Assembly: GCA_030765045.1 (NCBI GenBank)
Contig: CM060962.1
Location: 92,127,912-92,191,911 of the forward strand
Source of the DNA: Tenodera sinensis
Taxonomy: Eukaryota > Arthropoda > Insecta > Mantodea > Mantidae
Direction: 5' to 3'
Length of the DNA stretch: 64,000 bases
In this document: in pieces, positions 1 through 11,459 of the stretch
Layout of the letters: each line of letters starts with the position of its first letter
Position numbering within the stretch: the stretch's first letter is position 1
Made by a program: the position numbers and the translations under genes
Notes under the pieces: model-generated
Databases searched by the model: none
What the model was told of the DNA's origin: nothing
What the model saw: only the letters and a program-made list of their open reading frames with translations

Positions 1-741
1 TGCAGTTTTGTATTATGCTGAGTACATAAAAATAGTCAAAGAAGTTAATGCATTGGACTCGAAAGATGCTTCATCAATAGAAACTTTGCAAAATATTCAT
101 TCAGGCACTGAGTTATAAGAGGATCTTAGTTTCATATCTGCCCATTTTTCTTTCTTACCAACACCCATAACGTCATTGGAAGCTGTAGGATCTCCTCTGC
201 ATGAATTACTTACTGTCTTTGAAAAAACAATATGTGATCTAAGTTCGGTTCCTGGTAGCATAGGAATAAATGTGAAAGAAAAAGTGAATTATGTAATTTC
301 AAAAAATTCTGGTTATGAACAGATGTGCGATATTCGAGACATCCTAGAAAGAAAACCATCTGTCACACCAAGAGAGCTGACTCTCTCTGCGAAACAGTTA
401 TTTAAATATGCCCCTATAACATCTTGTGACGTGTAAAGAAGTTTTTCACGTTACAAAAGTGTTTTGCCATACAATAGACGACGTTTTACTGTTGAAAATT
501 TGTGTAGTGTTGGTTGTGAACTGCAATTTAGCAGTTAATACAAGCAGCGGGACCACTTCTGCTTCAACCTCTAAGGAATAAGGTAACTTTATTTATTATT
601 TATACTAACTTGTCTTGTCTACTGCAAAGGGACATTGTTTTAATTAAATAGTGCATAATTTCTTGGCATATTTTCAAGTTTTTAAGAGCATATTTGCATG
701 CATATTTCAGTGTTTTTTAGGGCATGAACTTCCTAGCCCTA
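1..741 (+). mobile_element. Right (3') part of a CGGBP1-like hAT transposon
   Basis: The element is cut by the window start. It carries the 3' part of a hAT transposase followed by about 200 bases of AT-rich tail. It ends in the right terminal sequence cttcctagcccta at 729-741. The same end closes the complete element at 48107-49141, which has a perfect 8-base duplication, so the right boundary here is supported by comparison. The presumed duplicated target is gtgattag at 742-749; its left copy is outside the window. Confidence 0.7.
2..538 (+). pseudogene. hAT transposase C-terminal region, two in-frame stops
   Basis: This is the C-terminal third of a cut-and-paste hAT transposase. The frame is open from the window edge. 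It shows the segment FISAHFSFLPTPITSLE, then FKYAPITSCDV followed by RSFSRYKSVLPYNRRRFTVE, the conserved hAT dimerisation end normally written CDVERSFS. In-frame TAA codons at 116-118 and 434-436 break it. The second stands where the conserved Glu of CDVER is expected, so a GAA to TAA change is likely. The normal stop is at 536-538. The same protein family recurs at 13440-14860, 29116-29890 and 48107-49141. Assignment rests on recalled family motifs. Confidence 0.75.
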
Positions 742-1198
742 GTGATTAGGCTGCAAATGGGTTTCTTGTAGACAGACAAAGGAAGGCAACTGCTGAGAAA
801 CTAAGTGCTGTATGTCCAGAACCATGGACCAGAGCCCATTAATATTTCAGTGGATTATTTGCATGCTAAAAAAGAATTAGTTGTTGGTCTTAATTTTCTT
901 TTTCACCTCTGCATACTTTGGACCAAGGATGCAAGGTGCTCCTTCCTCTGGCAACTCCTCCAATGTGTGGGAGTCTGAATAACCCCTGCAGCTCGCAGAG
1001 CAGGAGCACGACTTTACAGAGGATGCGCAGCTGCTCAACAGGCAATGTAGTGGTGCTAGTGCTGTAAGACGGCTGCAGACCTGGTATCTGGACAGTAGAA
1101 GAGGTAGTCTGTGGTTGGACTGTAGGTGGTGTAGTAACATGCTTGTTGCATGACGGCGTTCTATTTGAGAACAGCCTGATGGACAGGTGTAGAAAACT

Positions 1199-1393
1199 TG
1201 GTGGTGGTGGTGGTGGCGGCGGCGGCGGCTGCGGCGGTCGTCGTCGTGGTGGCGGCGGTGGCGGTGGTGGTCGTGGTGGTGGTGGTGGTCGTGGTGGCGG
1301 TGGTGGTGGTGGTGGCGGTGGTGGCGGCGGCAGCAGTGGCGGCAGCAGTGGCGGCGGCAGTAGTGGTTGCGGTGGCAGTGGTGGCATTGGTGG
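1199..1393. repeat. (GGT/GGC)n trinucleotide repeat inside LINE ORF1
   Basis: About 195 bases of nearly uninterrupted GGT, GGC and GTC triplets on the plus strand (CCA/CCG/CAG-type on the coding minus strand). It lies directly after the ORF1 zinc knuckles. In the three minus-strand frames it would encode long Pro, Thr/Ala or His/Arg-type homopolymer runs. Copy 2 of the same ORF1 (11460-12020) has no such repeat, so it arose in this copy or subfamily. Confidence 0.95.
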
Positions 1394-1759
1394 TTGTGTG
1401 AAGTTCCTGGTACCGCTTTTGTGCATCTACAAAAGTCAGGTACTCCTTATCCCAAAGCTCCTGGATTGCCTTCTCCTCTAATAAGCAGGGACAATTGCAC
1501 GAGTTCGACAGGTGTGCACCTCTACAGTTAACACAGGTAGGGTCCTGGTCGCAAAGAGAGTTGTCATGAGCATCTCGACCACAGCAAGGACAGACTGGTA
1601 AACCAGTACAACGTTGCTGTGTGTGCCTGAACTTCTGGCATCAAAAACAATGCATGGGATTGGGTACATAGGGACGAACAGTTGCTTGTTCATATCCACA
1701 TAGAATCTACTGTGGTAGTGAGGTACATTGAAATGTGAGAAAGACTGTGCAAAGAGGAA

Positions 1760-1986
1760 AAAAAAATGTTACGTTATTCAACGATGTTGTCAATTGCTAG
1801 GATCACATCAGTGTCCCCGGTGTGCCGGAATTTTGTCCCATAGGAGTTCTTTTACATGCCAGTAAATCTACTGACATGGAACTGTCATTTTTAAGCACGC
1901 TTAAAAACCATTGGTCTGGGTCGGACTTGAACCTGCGACCTCAGGATCAGTATGACAGCATCTAACCAACTGAGCCACCCAGACCG
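1760..1986 (-). mobile_element. tRNA-derived SINE, family A, copy 1
   Basis: Minus-strand head ggtctgggtggctcagttgg at 1985 downward contains a tRNA A box (tggctcagttgg), followed by a B box (ggttcaagtcc) about 45 bases on. A family-specific body (taagcgtgcttaaaaa, gacagttccatgtcag, ggcatgtaaaagaact) follows, then a tail resembling caattgacaacatcgtt. Other copies are at 8220, 12985, 43088, 54348 and 54641. It interrupts the LINE ORF1. Confidence 0.9.
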
Positions 1987-2058
1987 ATGTGTGTGGAGAT
2001 GGTTGGTTGTCCCTCTTCCCTATTAACCTGAATGCAGCAATAACTCATTGATCCACTG

Positions 2059-2097
2059 TCCGATATGACAATGTTGGAGGACATTAATTAAAAAAAA
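2059..2097 (+). mobile_element. 3' tail fragment of SINE family C
   Basis: Contains gtccgatatgacaatgttgg and gaggacattaatt plus an A tail, matching the last 40 bases of the full-length family C SINE at 40521-40782. Only the 3' end is present. Confidence 0.75.
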
Positions 2098-3044
2098 TGA
2101 TTCGACAAGCAGTGAACTATATCATTAGAAAGGCCGTCCAAACAATGTTGCAAACGCTGTTGAGAGTCTTGTGCTTCTCCAACTTTACAAGGTAAGAAAC
2201 CAGTTTAGCAGTCTGGGCATCTTCAGTGATCTCAATCAACAAGTTGCCGACCCTACAGCATGTGGTGTTTTTCACCAGACCACAAATTCTATCTAGCTCT
2301 TTTTTAATATAAAACAGGCTCATGCTTGCCATTGTTATCTTATCGCCTGTCATTCTCATAACAAAGAATCGGGGCGTTGAAGGGCTTGAGTAAAGAGGAG
2401 ACATGATTATATGGTCCCCCTTCCAGAACTGTCGGCATTAGCCTGCTATTGGGGGATAAAAAAAAGACACCTACATCTTCTGGTCTGTGCCAGCCCAAAG
2501 CAACCGCTTCAGACTCGATCTCATGGGGTACTTCAGAAAAAGTTACCTTCCACCTGTCCCTATGATCTGGTATGTGACATGTTCACCAAAGGCAGGCCTG
2601 GTTTAATGCCCCTACCAACAGTATAACTGCCGGTGGCTCCCCATTTTAGGCCATGCCGCCTCAAAGGAGTCAACGTGGATTCAGGGGACTTGTGGTTAAT
2701 TATATCAGGCCTCAGACAGTGGTAACACGTCGTGTACCCCTGTACACCCCAGCGACACACGGTCACTGAAATACCCATGGGGACCCAGCCCCAAAGGAGT
2801 TACGTGGGTGTACACGACAGTGGAATGGCTCTGCACCTAGTGTCACACAAAAGGGGTAGTGAGGAGGATCCACTTAACCTGCACGCCTGAGCCTCTGAAG
2901 AGCACACAAGTTGGAAGCTGCACCAAAACCGTGGGACAGGAACCACGGAGATAGGATAGATCCCTGTAGGTGAGACAGGAGTTCATAAATCTAGTACTTA
3001 ATCTGTGTAAAAACAATAAATCTAGTAGAGGAAGAGACTATAAC

Positions 3045-3992
3045 TAAGGTAAACGTGACTCAAACCAATGGCTATGAAAGGATGATAATGGCAGTGAGCA
3101 GCTCAGGACCCCAGGTGCGCCAAACCCATACCTACCAAAGTAGGCCCCTGAGGGGGAATCCAATGTTGACAGATAGTGATAGGTTACCCATTGCATCAAA
3201 TATGTGGCCATTTTTAAGACTGGTAGTTTACTTGATTTTAGATCAAGCATTAAAATTAATTCCATTTTTGAGTATAAGACACACCAGAATTTTGGAGGCA
3301 ATTTCTCAAAGAAGAAAGTTCATCTTAAAATCTGTAAAATACAGTAGTTAAAATTCAAAAGCAAACAATAGCATATAATGCTGATGTCCAGTTTATTTTG
3401 CAAATGTTCCAACCGTATGTCACATATTTTGAGAGATATAAGGGAAAGTTAATCAATTGAGTGGTGCCACTCAGACAATTCAATTAGTGATTTCACCAGT
3501 ACATTATGACAAACTATTAGTTAAATATTTTCGTAAACAAAAGGCAAAAGTTTTGCAGACATTACAAATGTAGCTCAGTATTACATAAAGTTTACATTGA
3601 AGTTGTCACTGTACGTACAATGACAATGCATTCTTTTCATCCATAAATTACCTGTTGATTGAACATTTGTGCAGCATATGTGAGCTGAGCAGGAGCTTGA
3701 CAGGTTGCTGATCAGTCAGGTAATAAGAATGCATTACTGTCAAAGGCATGCATGCAACAACTATGGATTCTGTGGAAACTTACATGCCTTTTCACGTGCA
3801 TTTACTGATCTGATTATGTGAGCACTGCATTTGGCAAAGTGTCCAGTAGCGTTATACATAGTGATTCTGTAAGGATTTAATCATTTTAACACAAGAATCC
3901 AAGAGAACTGCCATACAATTATTAGCTTCTCTAAGTCATTGCACTCGTGACATAACTCTGTAGGTGCTAGACTTGGTGAAGGACCAGGACTG
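3045..3992. other. Unassigned stretch
   Basis: AT-rich sequence between the LINE leader and the piggyBac left end. Overlapping open frames of 85 and 98 codons exist on both strands at 3044-3351, but they show no domain, compositional bias or splice context that I recognise. Confidence 0.5.
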
Positions 3993-5025
3993 TTAACCTC
4001 TTGAGGGATATCGACGTGAAATCACGTCCATTTAAAATGACGGATGAGTGATATGGGCGTGTGTACACGTCCTGTGTGTTTAAGCATTTAACCCTTATTT
4101 ATCCCTTATCCAACTCAACTTATTATAATTTTCCCTTTATGAAACATTTTAGTAAGGTCTATATACTTTATTGGCTTAGCTTAATATGTTCGTTCTGCAG
4201 TGATTTACCTCAAAACAGGGATAAACACACAAGGGTACGTACATCTCCACATTCGCAAATTCCCTTCTTGCGGCACACGAAACACTTTCGAAATGGGCGG
4301 GACTTCTTTGCTGTTGGTGGTATCCTTTTAGGATAATGTTTTCCTTGAAGTCTGAGGGGTGCAGGGGTTTTGGATTTTCAACCCCCAACGTGATATTGTT
4401 CAATTAGGCTGCGAGCTATTTATAGTCGGTAGTCAAGGTCGGTCATTGTCCTGTGTGGGTTTAGAGAGCTGTCCAAATCCCCAAACAATTGTATATGGTT
4501 ATATCCAGTTGGTGCAAAAATATCTTTTTATACCACTTCTCCCTTCAGCTACAAGCAGGAAAGAGTACGTATGTATTTCAACAAAGAAAGACACGGACTC
4601 TACTCAGTTACGAAACTCGCGTAAGCAAAAGTTGCAATGTTGATCTATTCTGATGACTCAAGAGACCACGCATACAGTAGTGCATTATTACACAGTATGC
4701 TGACGCATAAGCCACACATACAATGGGTGTTTCTTTACTATTTCCTTCCGAGAACTTATATTAGATGCGTTCGACAGAGCAAAGTTGACTTTTCACCACA
4801 GTGAAACAAAATTGTGCCATTTCAACATTTTGTAAATACAACTCAACTTTGCTGATGACGTACATTTATACTGCATATAACGAGTTTTATACCAGTGTTT
4901 GTTTCATTAAAATAACTTAATATTTACACAAAATACAGCTGTGTATATACAAAGCATTTAACAATTTAAATGCTAGCAGTTCTCGGGTTGCGGACGTTTT
5001 AAATGGCCATCGCTCAAGAGGTTAA
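3993..5025 (-). mobile_element. piggyBac-type element, TTAA-flanked, decayed transposase
   Basis: The ends are inverted (ttaacctcttgag at 3993 and ctcaagaggttaa to 5025) and both abut TTAA (3993-3996, 5022-5025), the target duplicated by piggyBac. On the minus strand, around 4403-4176, lies the C-terminal end of a piggyBac transposase: KPLHPSDFKENIIL, then a cysteine-rich domain split over two frames. One frame reads FRKCFVCRKKGICECGD, the other MYVPLCVYPCFEVNH, so one frameshift falls inside the domain. That domain normally binds the inverted repeats. No catalytic Asp region was recognised, and total length is about half a normal element, so this is an internally deleted copy. Confidence 0.8.
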
Positions 5026-5229
5026 CCACCTGGTTGGTATCCGTAGATGAATATTGAAGTGCTAAGCACTAGAGTGAATAGATACAACCAATTTGGGACT
5101 TTAAATCAAAACAAGATTGTATCTAGTACAAATCTAATCCGGGGACTCAAACTTATTAGAGGCTAAGGAGGGAATGGTTAGAAAAACAAGGAGATACCTG
5201 TACAATAAACCTCAAGTTTTGGTGCAGAC

Positions 5230-6330
5230 AGGTAAGAGTTAGGTCCCTCCTATTCATCTCCCTGATTAATATTTAATATAATCTGAACTAATCTAATCCA
5301 TAGATGGCTCTGCAGAATTGTCCAAGGATAAGGCACCAAACTGACTGTGCACAGCAAGGGATGGTCGGAATTTGGAAAGTTCCCAACGCTGAAAAGATTT
5401 CTGAGTATTCGAACATTGACAGGGGAGACCTGGAAAGGTCCATAGGAGTTGGAAGGGATGATACCTGAAAAGGAAAGAGGGTTTGGATAGAAGAACATTC
5501 ATTTCATCTAGCACGGGCATTGCAGGTACAATGACAAGTACAATTCAGCATTAATGAGACAGGGGTAGTAAGAGTTGCAGACTCAAGAACCTGATTAAAG
5601 TCTGCAGGCTAACTTAGTGGGAATAACAGCCAAAGTTTCCTTTGCCTCTCAATAGCCAATTTTATTTTTAACTCAAAGTTCTTGAATGGCATACTCTTCC
5701 TTATACACAGTGCAGCTATGAGAGTATGTAGGATAGACAGTATCACAGTTCACACATTTGCAAATGGAGGTACAAGGAGAACTATCGAGGGCATAAAGGC
5801 TGCTGCTTACAGGTTAATGCTGTATGTCTGAACCCTTGACAGGAGGAACAATTATGTAAAGTGTTGCACATATATTGGCAAACATGCAGTATCTTATAGC
5901 CAGCTTTAAGACTGTTAGTCAGCTGCCTCAACTTAAAGTTAAAAAGACATCCTTGTAGGTACCTGTGCTGTATCATCTCGCCGCACGAGCTGCTAACTGC
6001 ATTGACTCCTTGGCTAGAAAGAGAGCCCACAACTTTCTCTTCAGAAAGGCCATCTAACGCAGAGGAAGTAACAACACCTCAGCAGACATTTAAAGTAGCA
6101 TGTGGTTCAACAATAACTTCATGGGTTCCAAAGTGGTGAACCTGTAGTAAATGAAGGGACTGAATCATCCTTAGTCTGCATAACAAAGGTCCATTACGTT
6201 GCCACGTACAGTTCTGTACTGGGCCAGCAATTTTCTCCAGAGTGGCCGGAACTACAAAGGGATTCAAAGAGCTTAGAGGTAGCTGTTCAGGTGTAGCTGA
6301 GCGCATGATCAAACAAGGTGTCACACTTTC
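5230..6330 (-). pseudogene. LINE ORF1 relic, copy 3 (different subfamily)
   Basis: On the minus strand from about 6324: NPFVVPATLEKIAGPV, HEVIVEPHATLNVC, a stop, then GVVTSSALDGLSEEKVVGSL, the RNA-recognition-like module of Jockey/I-type ORF1 (usual form VTPHRSLNxxRGVI). A CCHC region follows (CSSCQGFRHTALTC, then CVNCDTVYPTYSHSC in a shifted frame) with the usual xxEYAIQELRVKNKI tail. A third ORF1 that differs clearly from copies 1 and 2. It contains several stops and frameshifts. Sequence from 5230 to 5750 is a poorly resolved C-terminal part. Confidence 0.65.
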
Positions 6331-6356
6331 TCATACAGTAGTATTTCCTTTCATGA

Positions 6357-6522
6357 CAAGTGGGTGGGTGGGTGGGTGGGTGGGTGGGTGGGTGGGTGAG
6401 TGAGTGAGTGAGTGAGTGAGTGAGTGAGTGAGTGAGTGAGTGAGGTGAGTGAGGTGAGTGAGTGAGTGAGTGAGAGAGTGAGTGAGAGAGTGAGAGAGCG
6501 AGCGAGCGTGAGTGAGTGAGGA
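6357..6522. repeat. (GGGT)n / (GAGT)n tetranucleotide repeat
   Basis: Ten or so GGGT units grade into about twenty GAGT units and then GAGA-rich variants. It lies between the 3' end of the ORF2 relic and the ORF1 relic. Confidence 0.98.
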
Positions 6523-8219
6523 TTCAGGGCCTGTCGATAACTAGGTCATTTGGGCCAGAAGTCAAAAGCTAAAAACAGGAAAACTCGCAAACTCCTAAGC
6601 TTCACAGTTAAAAAGTAAAAAGTGAAACTTAAAACAGAAGTTAAAAACTGATTGGTAAAAACAGTAGACAGCTAAAATACTAATAAGGTACAATGTTCCT
6701 GTTTAAAAAAGGCATAATCGTATCCTAAAAAGTCTAAAAAGCAACTGAAATACAAGTTAAACTTGCAGACCAAACCTAATACTGACAAACCTCAACATCT
6801 TATCTACAGAAACTAGGTCATCACTCATTATTAAGTGCAGTGTCAAACCCAGGCCAACGGAACAGCACTCATGAGCATACCGCACACATTCAAGTAGAAC
6901 ATGCAACACGGAAAGCTATACACTGCATGTCGGACAGACAGGTCCCGAGTTACCACGCAAAAGATGTCCATGAGTGGTACATATATGACCTATTCGTAAA
7001 TGGGTTGGAATAACCTCTGACTGGCAGGAGTGCCTACAAGACGTCAGAGTTGCACAGTGCCCTTGATAGTGCACACATGAGAGCCAGCTAACGCTTCCCA
7101 GGACTGCTGCCAGATTGCAAATAGAGAGCGACAGAAGTACCACTATAAGGCATCCCTATAAGGCACAGTGTGTGTAGAATATGCCAGCAAACAGCATGCA
7201 GGCTTAACAGCCGCATCTGCCTCCTCATTGCCAGGGATCCATGTAAAAACTGTTATCCACCGAAGAGCAACTGTGAGACGAGTGTCTGAGTTTTCAGAAT
7301 GAATGTTGAGGTGCTGAGAAACTGTTGCAGAGCTTGAATATCGCTCAGAGTCGGAGCATATGATAAAATTTCCAGGAACTGAGCTGGAGATAAAAGAAAT
7401 AAAATATGGCATACAGATCAGTGGTAAATACTGAAATGGTGTCTGGAAGATGATTGTGAACCTCACTGTTATAAGCAAAACTACAGCCTGTGGCATCACC
7501 CACCTGTGAACCACTGGTGAATGCCAAAGAGTAATTCAAGTGCAGAAGTGGGGTGAAAAGCTGATAAAACACTGATTGAGAGAAGCTACCTTAGTAGAGT
7601 CCAAGAGCTTGAGACCGAACCGGGCATGTTGGAGTTGCCATGGAGGATAACAGACAAGAGAAAACCATTCTACAGTAGGCATTTGGAGATCATGTGCAGT
7701 GAAGAGTTCACAAAACCAATATTACTTGGGCATGATATAGTGCTATTATGCATATAATGGTGAGCGAGATCTGGGTGCAAGACAAACTTAAAACAAGGGT
7801 GAACTGCCAACCTCACAATGTAAGAACACAGTGAAAATGAGCATCAAACAGACAGTGGAAGTTCACCAGAATCAGTGTACATACACTCGACACAACTAGT
7901 GCAGAACACCCCAGTAACAAGACAAACACTAGCAAGATGTACAGTGTCCAAAAGGTTAAGTTTTGAGGTAGATGCCATGCCATGCCATATATAAAACTGC
8001 CATAGTCTAGTTTGGACTGGACCAGACCAGTGAGCGATACAGCCTCAACATGGTGTGATTACTGCCCCAGGAGACTCTAGATAACACCCGGAGCACTCAA
8101 AGCGAACAATTGCAGGAAGCATGAAGTTGACAAATATGGTGCTCCCATGTGAGCTTACCATCGAGGTTAAGGGCCAGGAACTTGAGGTGCGGAACAAACA
8201 GGAAGGTTGTGCCATGCAA

Positions 8220-8342
8220 AATAAAAAAATCTGGTTGTTTAACGACGCTGTCAATTGTGATTGCACACTTAAAAACCACTGGTCTGAGCCAAATTTGAAC
8301 CCACGTCCTTGCGATCACAACCCACTGAGCCACCCAGACCAA
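8220..8342 (-). mobile_element. SINE family A, copy 2, internally deleted
   Basis: The head (ggtctgggtggctcagtggg on the minus strand, B-box region present) is joined directly to the tail (caattgacagcgtcgtt). About 100 bases of body are missing compared with the copy at 54348-54585. Inserted in the LINE ORF2 relic. Confidence 0.85.
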
Positions 8343-8723
8343 CATGTGCCATGCGAAGATCAGGAGGGTGTACAGCAGTAAGTCCATGAAAGTGGACACA
8401 CTTTTCATAGGTGAGAACTGAAAGCCAGTGCGAAGCACTCAGTACATATGTTACAGTCAGATGCAGTTGATGCTCAACACTACAAGAGCAATAGTATATA
8501 GCAAGTTGCCAAATACACTGACATAGGGATTCCCCACGCCTTTAATGGATACAGCAAAAAACGTTACACAGAGAATCGACCCCTAGGGCACAACGTTCTC
8601 CTGGATCCTATCTTGTGAGAGGTGTTTCCAATGTGGACACAAAGGAATACAGCTAAATGACCGCGTAAACCATAACCATGCAGAGTACAAAGGATACCAT
8701 TGCACCAGATAGTGTCACAGGCC

Positions 8724-8881
8724 ACTAACATTTTTTCTGAGGTTTTCCCTTTTTCCTGAGAAGATGAATATTGGGTAACAAAGCTCAATGGACCTTGGAC
8801 TCATTTGAGCATCATTTCACCCATTTCATTCATTCACGGTCCAATGACACTACATTGGAGGACATTAGCAACAAAAAAAGA
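8724..8881 (+). mobile_element. SINE family C, 5'-truncated, with target duplication
   Basis: Matches the body and tail of the full-length copy at 40521-40782 (gaggttttccct, gagcatcatttcac, ttggaggacatt). It is flanked by atagtgtcacaggcc (8709-8723) and atagtgtcataggcc (8882-8896), a 15-base target duplication with one mismatch. It interrupts the LINE ORF2 relic. Confidence 0.85.
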
Positions 8882-9949
8882 ATAGTGTCATAGGCCTTCT
8901 GCAGATCAAAGAAGACACCCACATGCTGATTCAGGAGAAAGGCATTTTAGAGGTAAGCTACCAAGTGCATCACACTGTCAACACTGGAACGGTGGCAACG
9001 AAAACCACACTCAACATTGCCCAGCAGGTTATTCATCTCTAGGCACCACACTAGGGATCAGAATAACAATACCCTCTCACCAGAAAGACAGTAATACCTG
9101 CAGATGCCAGATAAGATAATATACACCCAGTAAGAAGGAGAATGCCCCAGGTGAAAGACGAGGCAATATTTGGCAGAGGATGTCATCGGGGCCAGGAGAA
9201 AAATCTTTTGCTAGAGATAAAGAATGCGCTAGCTTCGCAATAGTAAAAGGTGCACTGTATGAATTAGATACAGGCACTGTTAAAATCAAGGACTATCCAC
9301 TCTACAGATTCCTTGAGAGGTATAAGGACTATCGTAACCTGCTAGTAGCAGTGAAAGCATTTGCAAGTGCATTGGCCTATTCACAGGTTTAAGTGGAGCC
9401 ATGTATGGCAAGACCGGCAATGATCATCCAGCAACATGTGCCGTACATATGCCGCACAGCAGTCCACAGCTTTTATGCCAAACTGCGACAGGAAAGGGAA
9501 GAGAAGTAGGATTGACAGGATGTGCAGTTAGCACTGCAAAGTACAAAACATGCTCTAGTGTGAGAATATTTAAAGGCAATGAAGTTCTCCGTAGGATGTA
9601 AATGGAAAACATGCAGAGCACACTTGCACACTTTAATAGTTGTTCCTCAGTCCACCAAGATACAGGGACGTGTCATGATGTCGAACATCAAGGAATGCTG
9701 AAATCCATGAGAAAGATTGAACATGTAAAATATTCCTCCTTTTCATCAATGAGATGAATGAGGGAACGAGATTTACCCCAATCAGCCTTGAAAATAATCC
9801 GGTGCATAGTATATTGAGTAATACAGTAGGTATCATGCACAGGTTTCCCTGTAGAACACCATCTCCATGACGTAATGTGGTTATGTGTAGCTGTATGCTG
9901 TGGTCATCGTTGTCATAAAAATAGCTGCCTGAAGTTACAGATGCAGATT

Positions 9950-10690
9950 TTCCATACCAAATAAATCTGCTTGCTCAACTCTAACCATTACATTTAAATT
10001 ATTGAAGGTAAAGGAGCAATTGTTTAAAATATTAAATATAAACCTTAAATAACACAAGACTTGAAAGGGATAAAAGCCAAGATTTACCTGCAGGAAAGTC
10101 GCTTCTATATGTCCCATACACGAAGCAATTCCATCTGGTTTTGAGTTTCTTAGTCTATATGCTACATAGCTTGCCAACATTTCTAAAAGTTGCACATCTT
10201 GCTAAGCTGTGCCTGTGTTAATGTTTGAGTTGTTAACACAGGAAAAGAACTCATAATCCTTACATCCCTGCTGTTCTCGTATCTAAATTCCTTTCTTCTT
10301 CCCTTACTTCTTCTTCTGCCTCTTTATTGTCACTTTCAATTTCATTAATCATCATTGCACTTAATATAATGCTAATATCCCTTGCATAATCCTCAGACTT
10401 AATACCTTGGAACAAATTGCACCCAAGAAGCTAGGATTTTATTCTCTGATTCACAGTAGTTGGTAAGCGATGATCATGAAATCTATCTAGGCCCCTGATT
10501 TGAGAAAAACTACTCTCAACTACATCTTGATTACATTTTGATTCCAAAAAATATACTGCTACTGCACATAGGTGACTCACATCAAACCTTTCATTTAAAT
10601 ATTTTAGTGTTCTAAAATGAGCTAAACTATCACTAGTCCTGTCATTTCAATCAGAGCAAGTGCTAGCCGGCTACACCAGCTGACGTCACT
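9950..10690 (-). pseudogene. P-element-like transposase C-terminal relic, copy A
   Basis: On the minus strand, frames read LAHFRTLKYLNERFDVSHL, then CNQDVVESSFSQIRGLDRF and DHRLPTTVNQRIKS. This is the P-element/THAP9 signature NQDxxExxFxxIRGxGG-x-DHPTPxxFxxRL near the end of the catalytic domain. Near 10190 it continues with LLEMLASYVAYRLRNSKPDG, the usual distal segment. Stops occur, and the THAP, GTP-binding and main catalytic parts are absent. It lies between the LINE ORF1 of copy 2 and the ORF2 relic, possibly having inserted into one older LINE. A more complete relative is at 23580-24670. Confidence 0.65.
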
Positions 10691-10699
10691 AGCATGGAA

Positions 10700-11450
10700 G
10701 TCTACAGCCTATCCTGCTGGTGATACCTACTATATTAATCAACATACTGTGATCCAGTAAGGATGTCGTGTTGGCACAGGATGGTCATCGGATAGGTGAA
10801 TGTTAATGGGGTAATGATACTGCCAGTTAAATTGGAAAGTAATGGCCAATTAAGAAGTGGAGTTAAGCTGTGTAGTATTTCCGCCTAACAATGGGTGTCC
10901 AGAAATGGAACTTTAATCTGTCATAATTAAGGAAATAGTTTATTAATTATCCATGTTTTTTTAGTAATTTCTTTGAAAATTATATCAAACAAAAGTCCTT
11001 GTAGAATTATATTTATGTTCTGAGTTTCATAAAGGTTAATAAATAAACACAGGCACAGTTACGCAGGGAAATCTGCAAGTTTCCCGCCAAGAAAACAAAA
11101 TAATTCATGTGGTCGTTGTTACAATTTTGGCGTGAGGCAATAAAACGCTGTCATTATATTATTGTTGCTGCCTTCCTAAAGTACCGCGAGTCTCTCAACG
11201 AACTTGCGAACCGTTGCTAAAGTTTAAATGTTTAAAGAGAAAACAAATGAACATCAAAGCCCAATAAGAATAGCCAATCAGGAGAAAAGCATTGGTGAGA
11301 AAGTCAACAGTTCAGTGCTACCAGGTGTAAGGGAAGGTTGTGTCTGCGGGTCGCGGAATAGACGCCACGTTATTAGGAAGTGTTTTGTCAAGTGCCACTG
11401 AGTCGCTACACGTCCAGTGATTGTATATTATTTATATAGGTATTGGGATT
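10700..11450. other. Unassigned stretch
   Basis: No open frame or repeat match within the window was recognised. It may hold the terminal part of the P-like element or LINE leftovers. Confidence 0.4.
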
Positions 11451-11459
11451 CATTCGGCA

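Larger units (their letters stand above)
1100..2404 (-). pseudogene. LINE ORF1 (gag-like, CCHC zinc knuckles), interrupted
   Basis: ORF1 of Jockey/I-type LINEs encodes an RNA-binding protein that packages the element RNA. The N-terminal part at 2404-2117 reads PRFFVMRMTGDK, KELDRICGLVKN and LLIEITEDAQTAKLVSYL, the RNA-recognition-like module of these proteins. After the SINE insertions the frame resumes near 1660 with CQKFRHTQQRCTGLPVC, CCGRDAHDNSLC and CVNCRGAHLSNSC, three CCHC-like knuckles, then AIQELWDKEYLTF. A stop replaces one residue of the first knuckle. Downstream the reading frame enters the GGY/CCR repeat at 1199-1393 and then a Thr/Pro/Ser-rich tail. Dead by insertion and stops. 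Confidence 0.75.
890..3040 (-). mobile_element. Jockey-type LINE, 5' region and ORF1, copy 1
   Basis: Reading the minus strand from about 3040: an untranslated leader (3040-2410) that aligns by eye with the leader of copy 2 (12970-12580), for example shared gattcaggggacttgtgg; then ORF1 from about 2404; then a break at 2100-1760 filled by two SINE pieces; then the ORF1 zinc-knuckle part (1700-1400) and a low-complexity C-terminal part. No endonuclease or reverse transcriptase follows. The right hAT end and its presumed target duplication (to 749) bound it on the left. Confidence 0.7.
6840..9930 (-). pseudogene. LINE ORF2 relic: RT, RNase H and C-terminal domains
   Basis: Minus strand, in order: WWTEEQLL near 9655, preceded by FKADWGKSRSLIHLI near 9790 (the linker between endonuclease and RT); IAKLAHSLSLAKDFSPGPDDI near 9220 (RT region 1 with the SPGPDD signature); a degraded RT core near 9000-8880; the post-RT thumb (SKLDYGSFIYG-like, spread over frames) near 8000; RNase H with FIICSDS near 7380 and WIPGNEEADA near 7220; and the C-terminal IPTHLRIGHICTTHGHLL at about 7010. 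The protein made the element cDNA by target-primed reverse transcription. Many stops and frameshifts and two SINE insertions (8220-8342, 8724-8881) make it a pseudogene. The endonuclease is missing: the P-like relic lies where it should be. Jockey clade is likely. Confidence 0.75.

Noticed and set aside
890..1481. Open frames rich in Pro, Gly, Val or Ala across the GGY repeat on both strands
   Set aside because: Long frames are a by-product of the trinucleotide array; only the LINE ORF1 frame has domain support.
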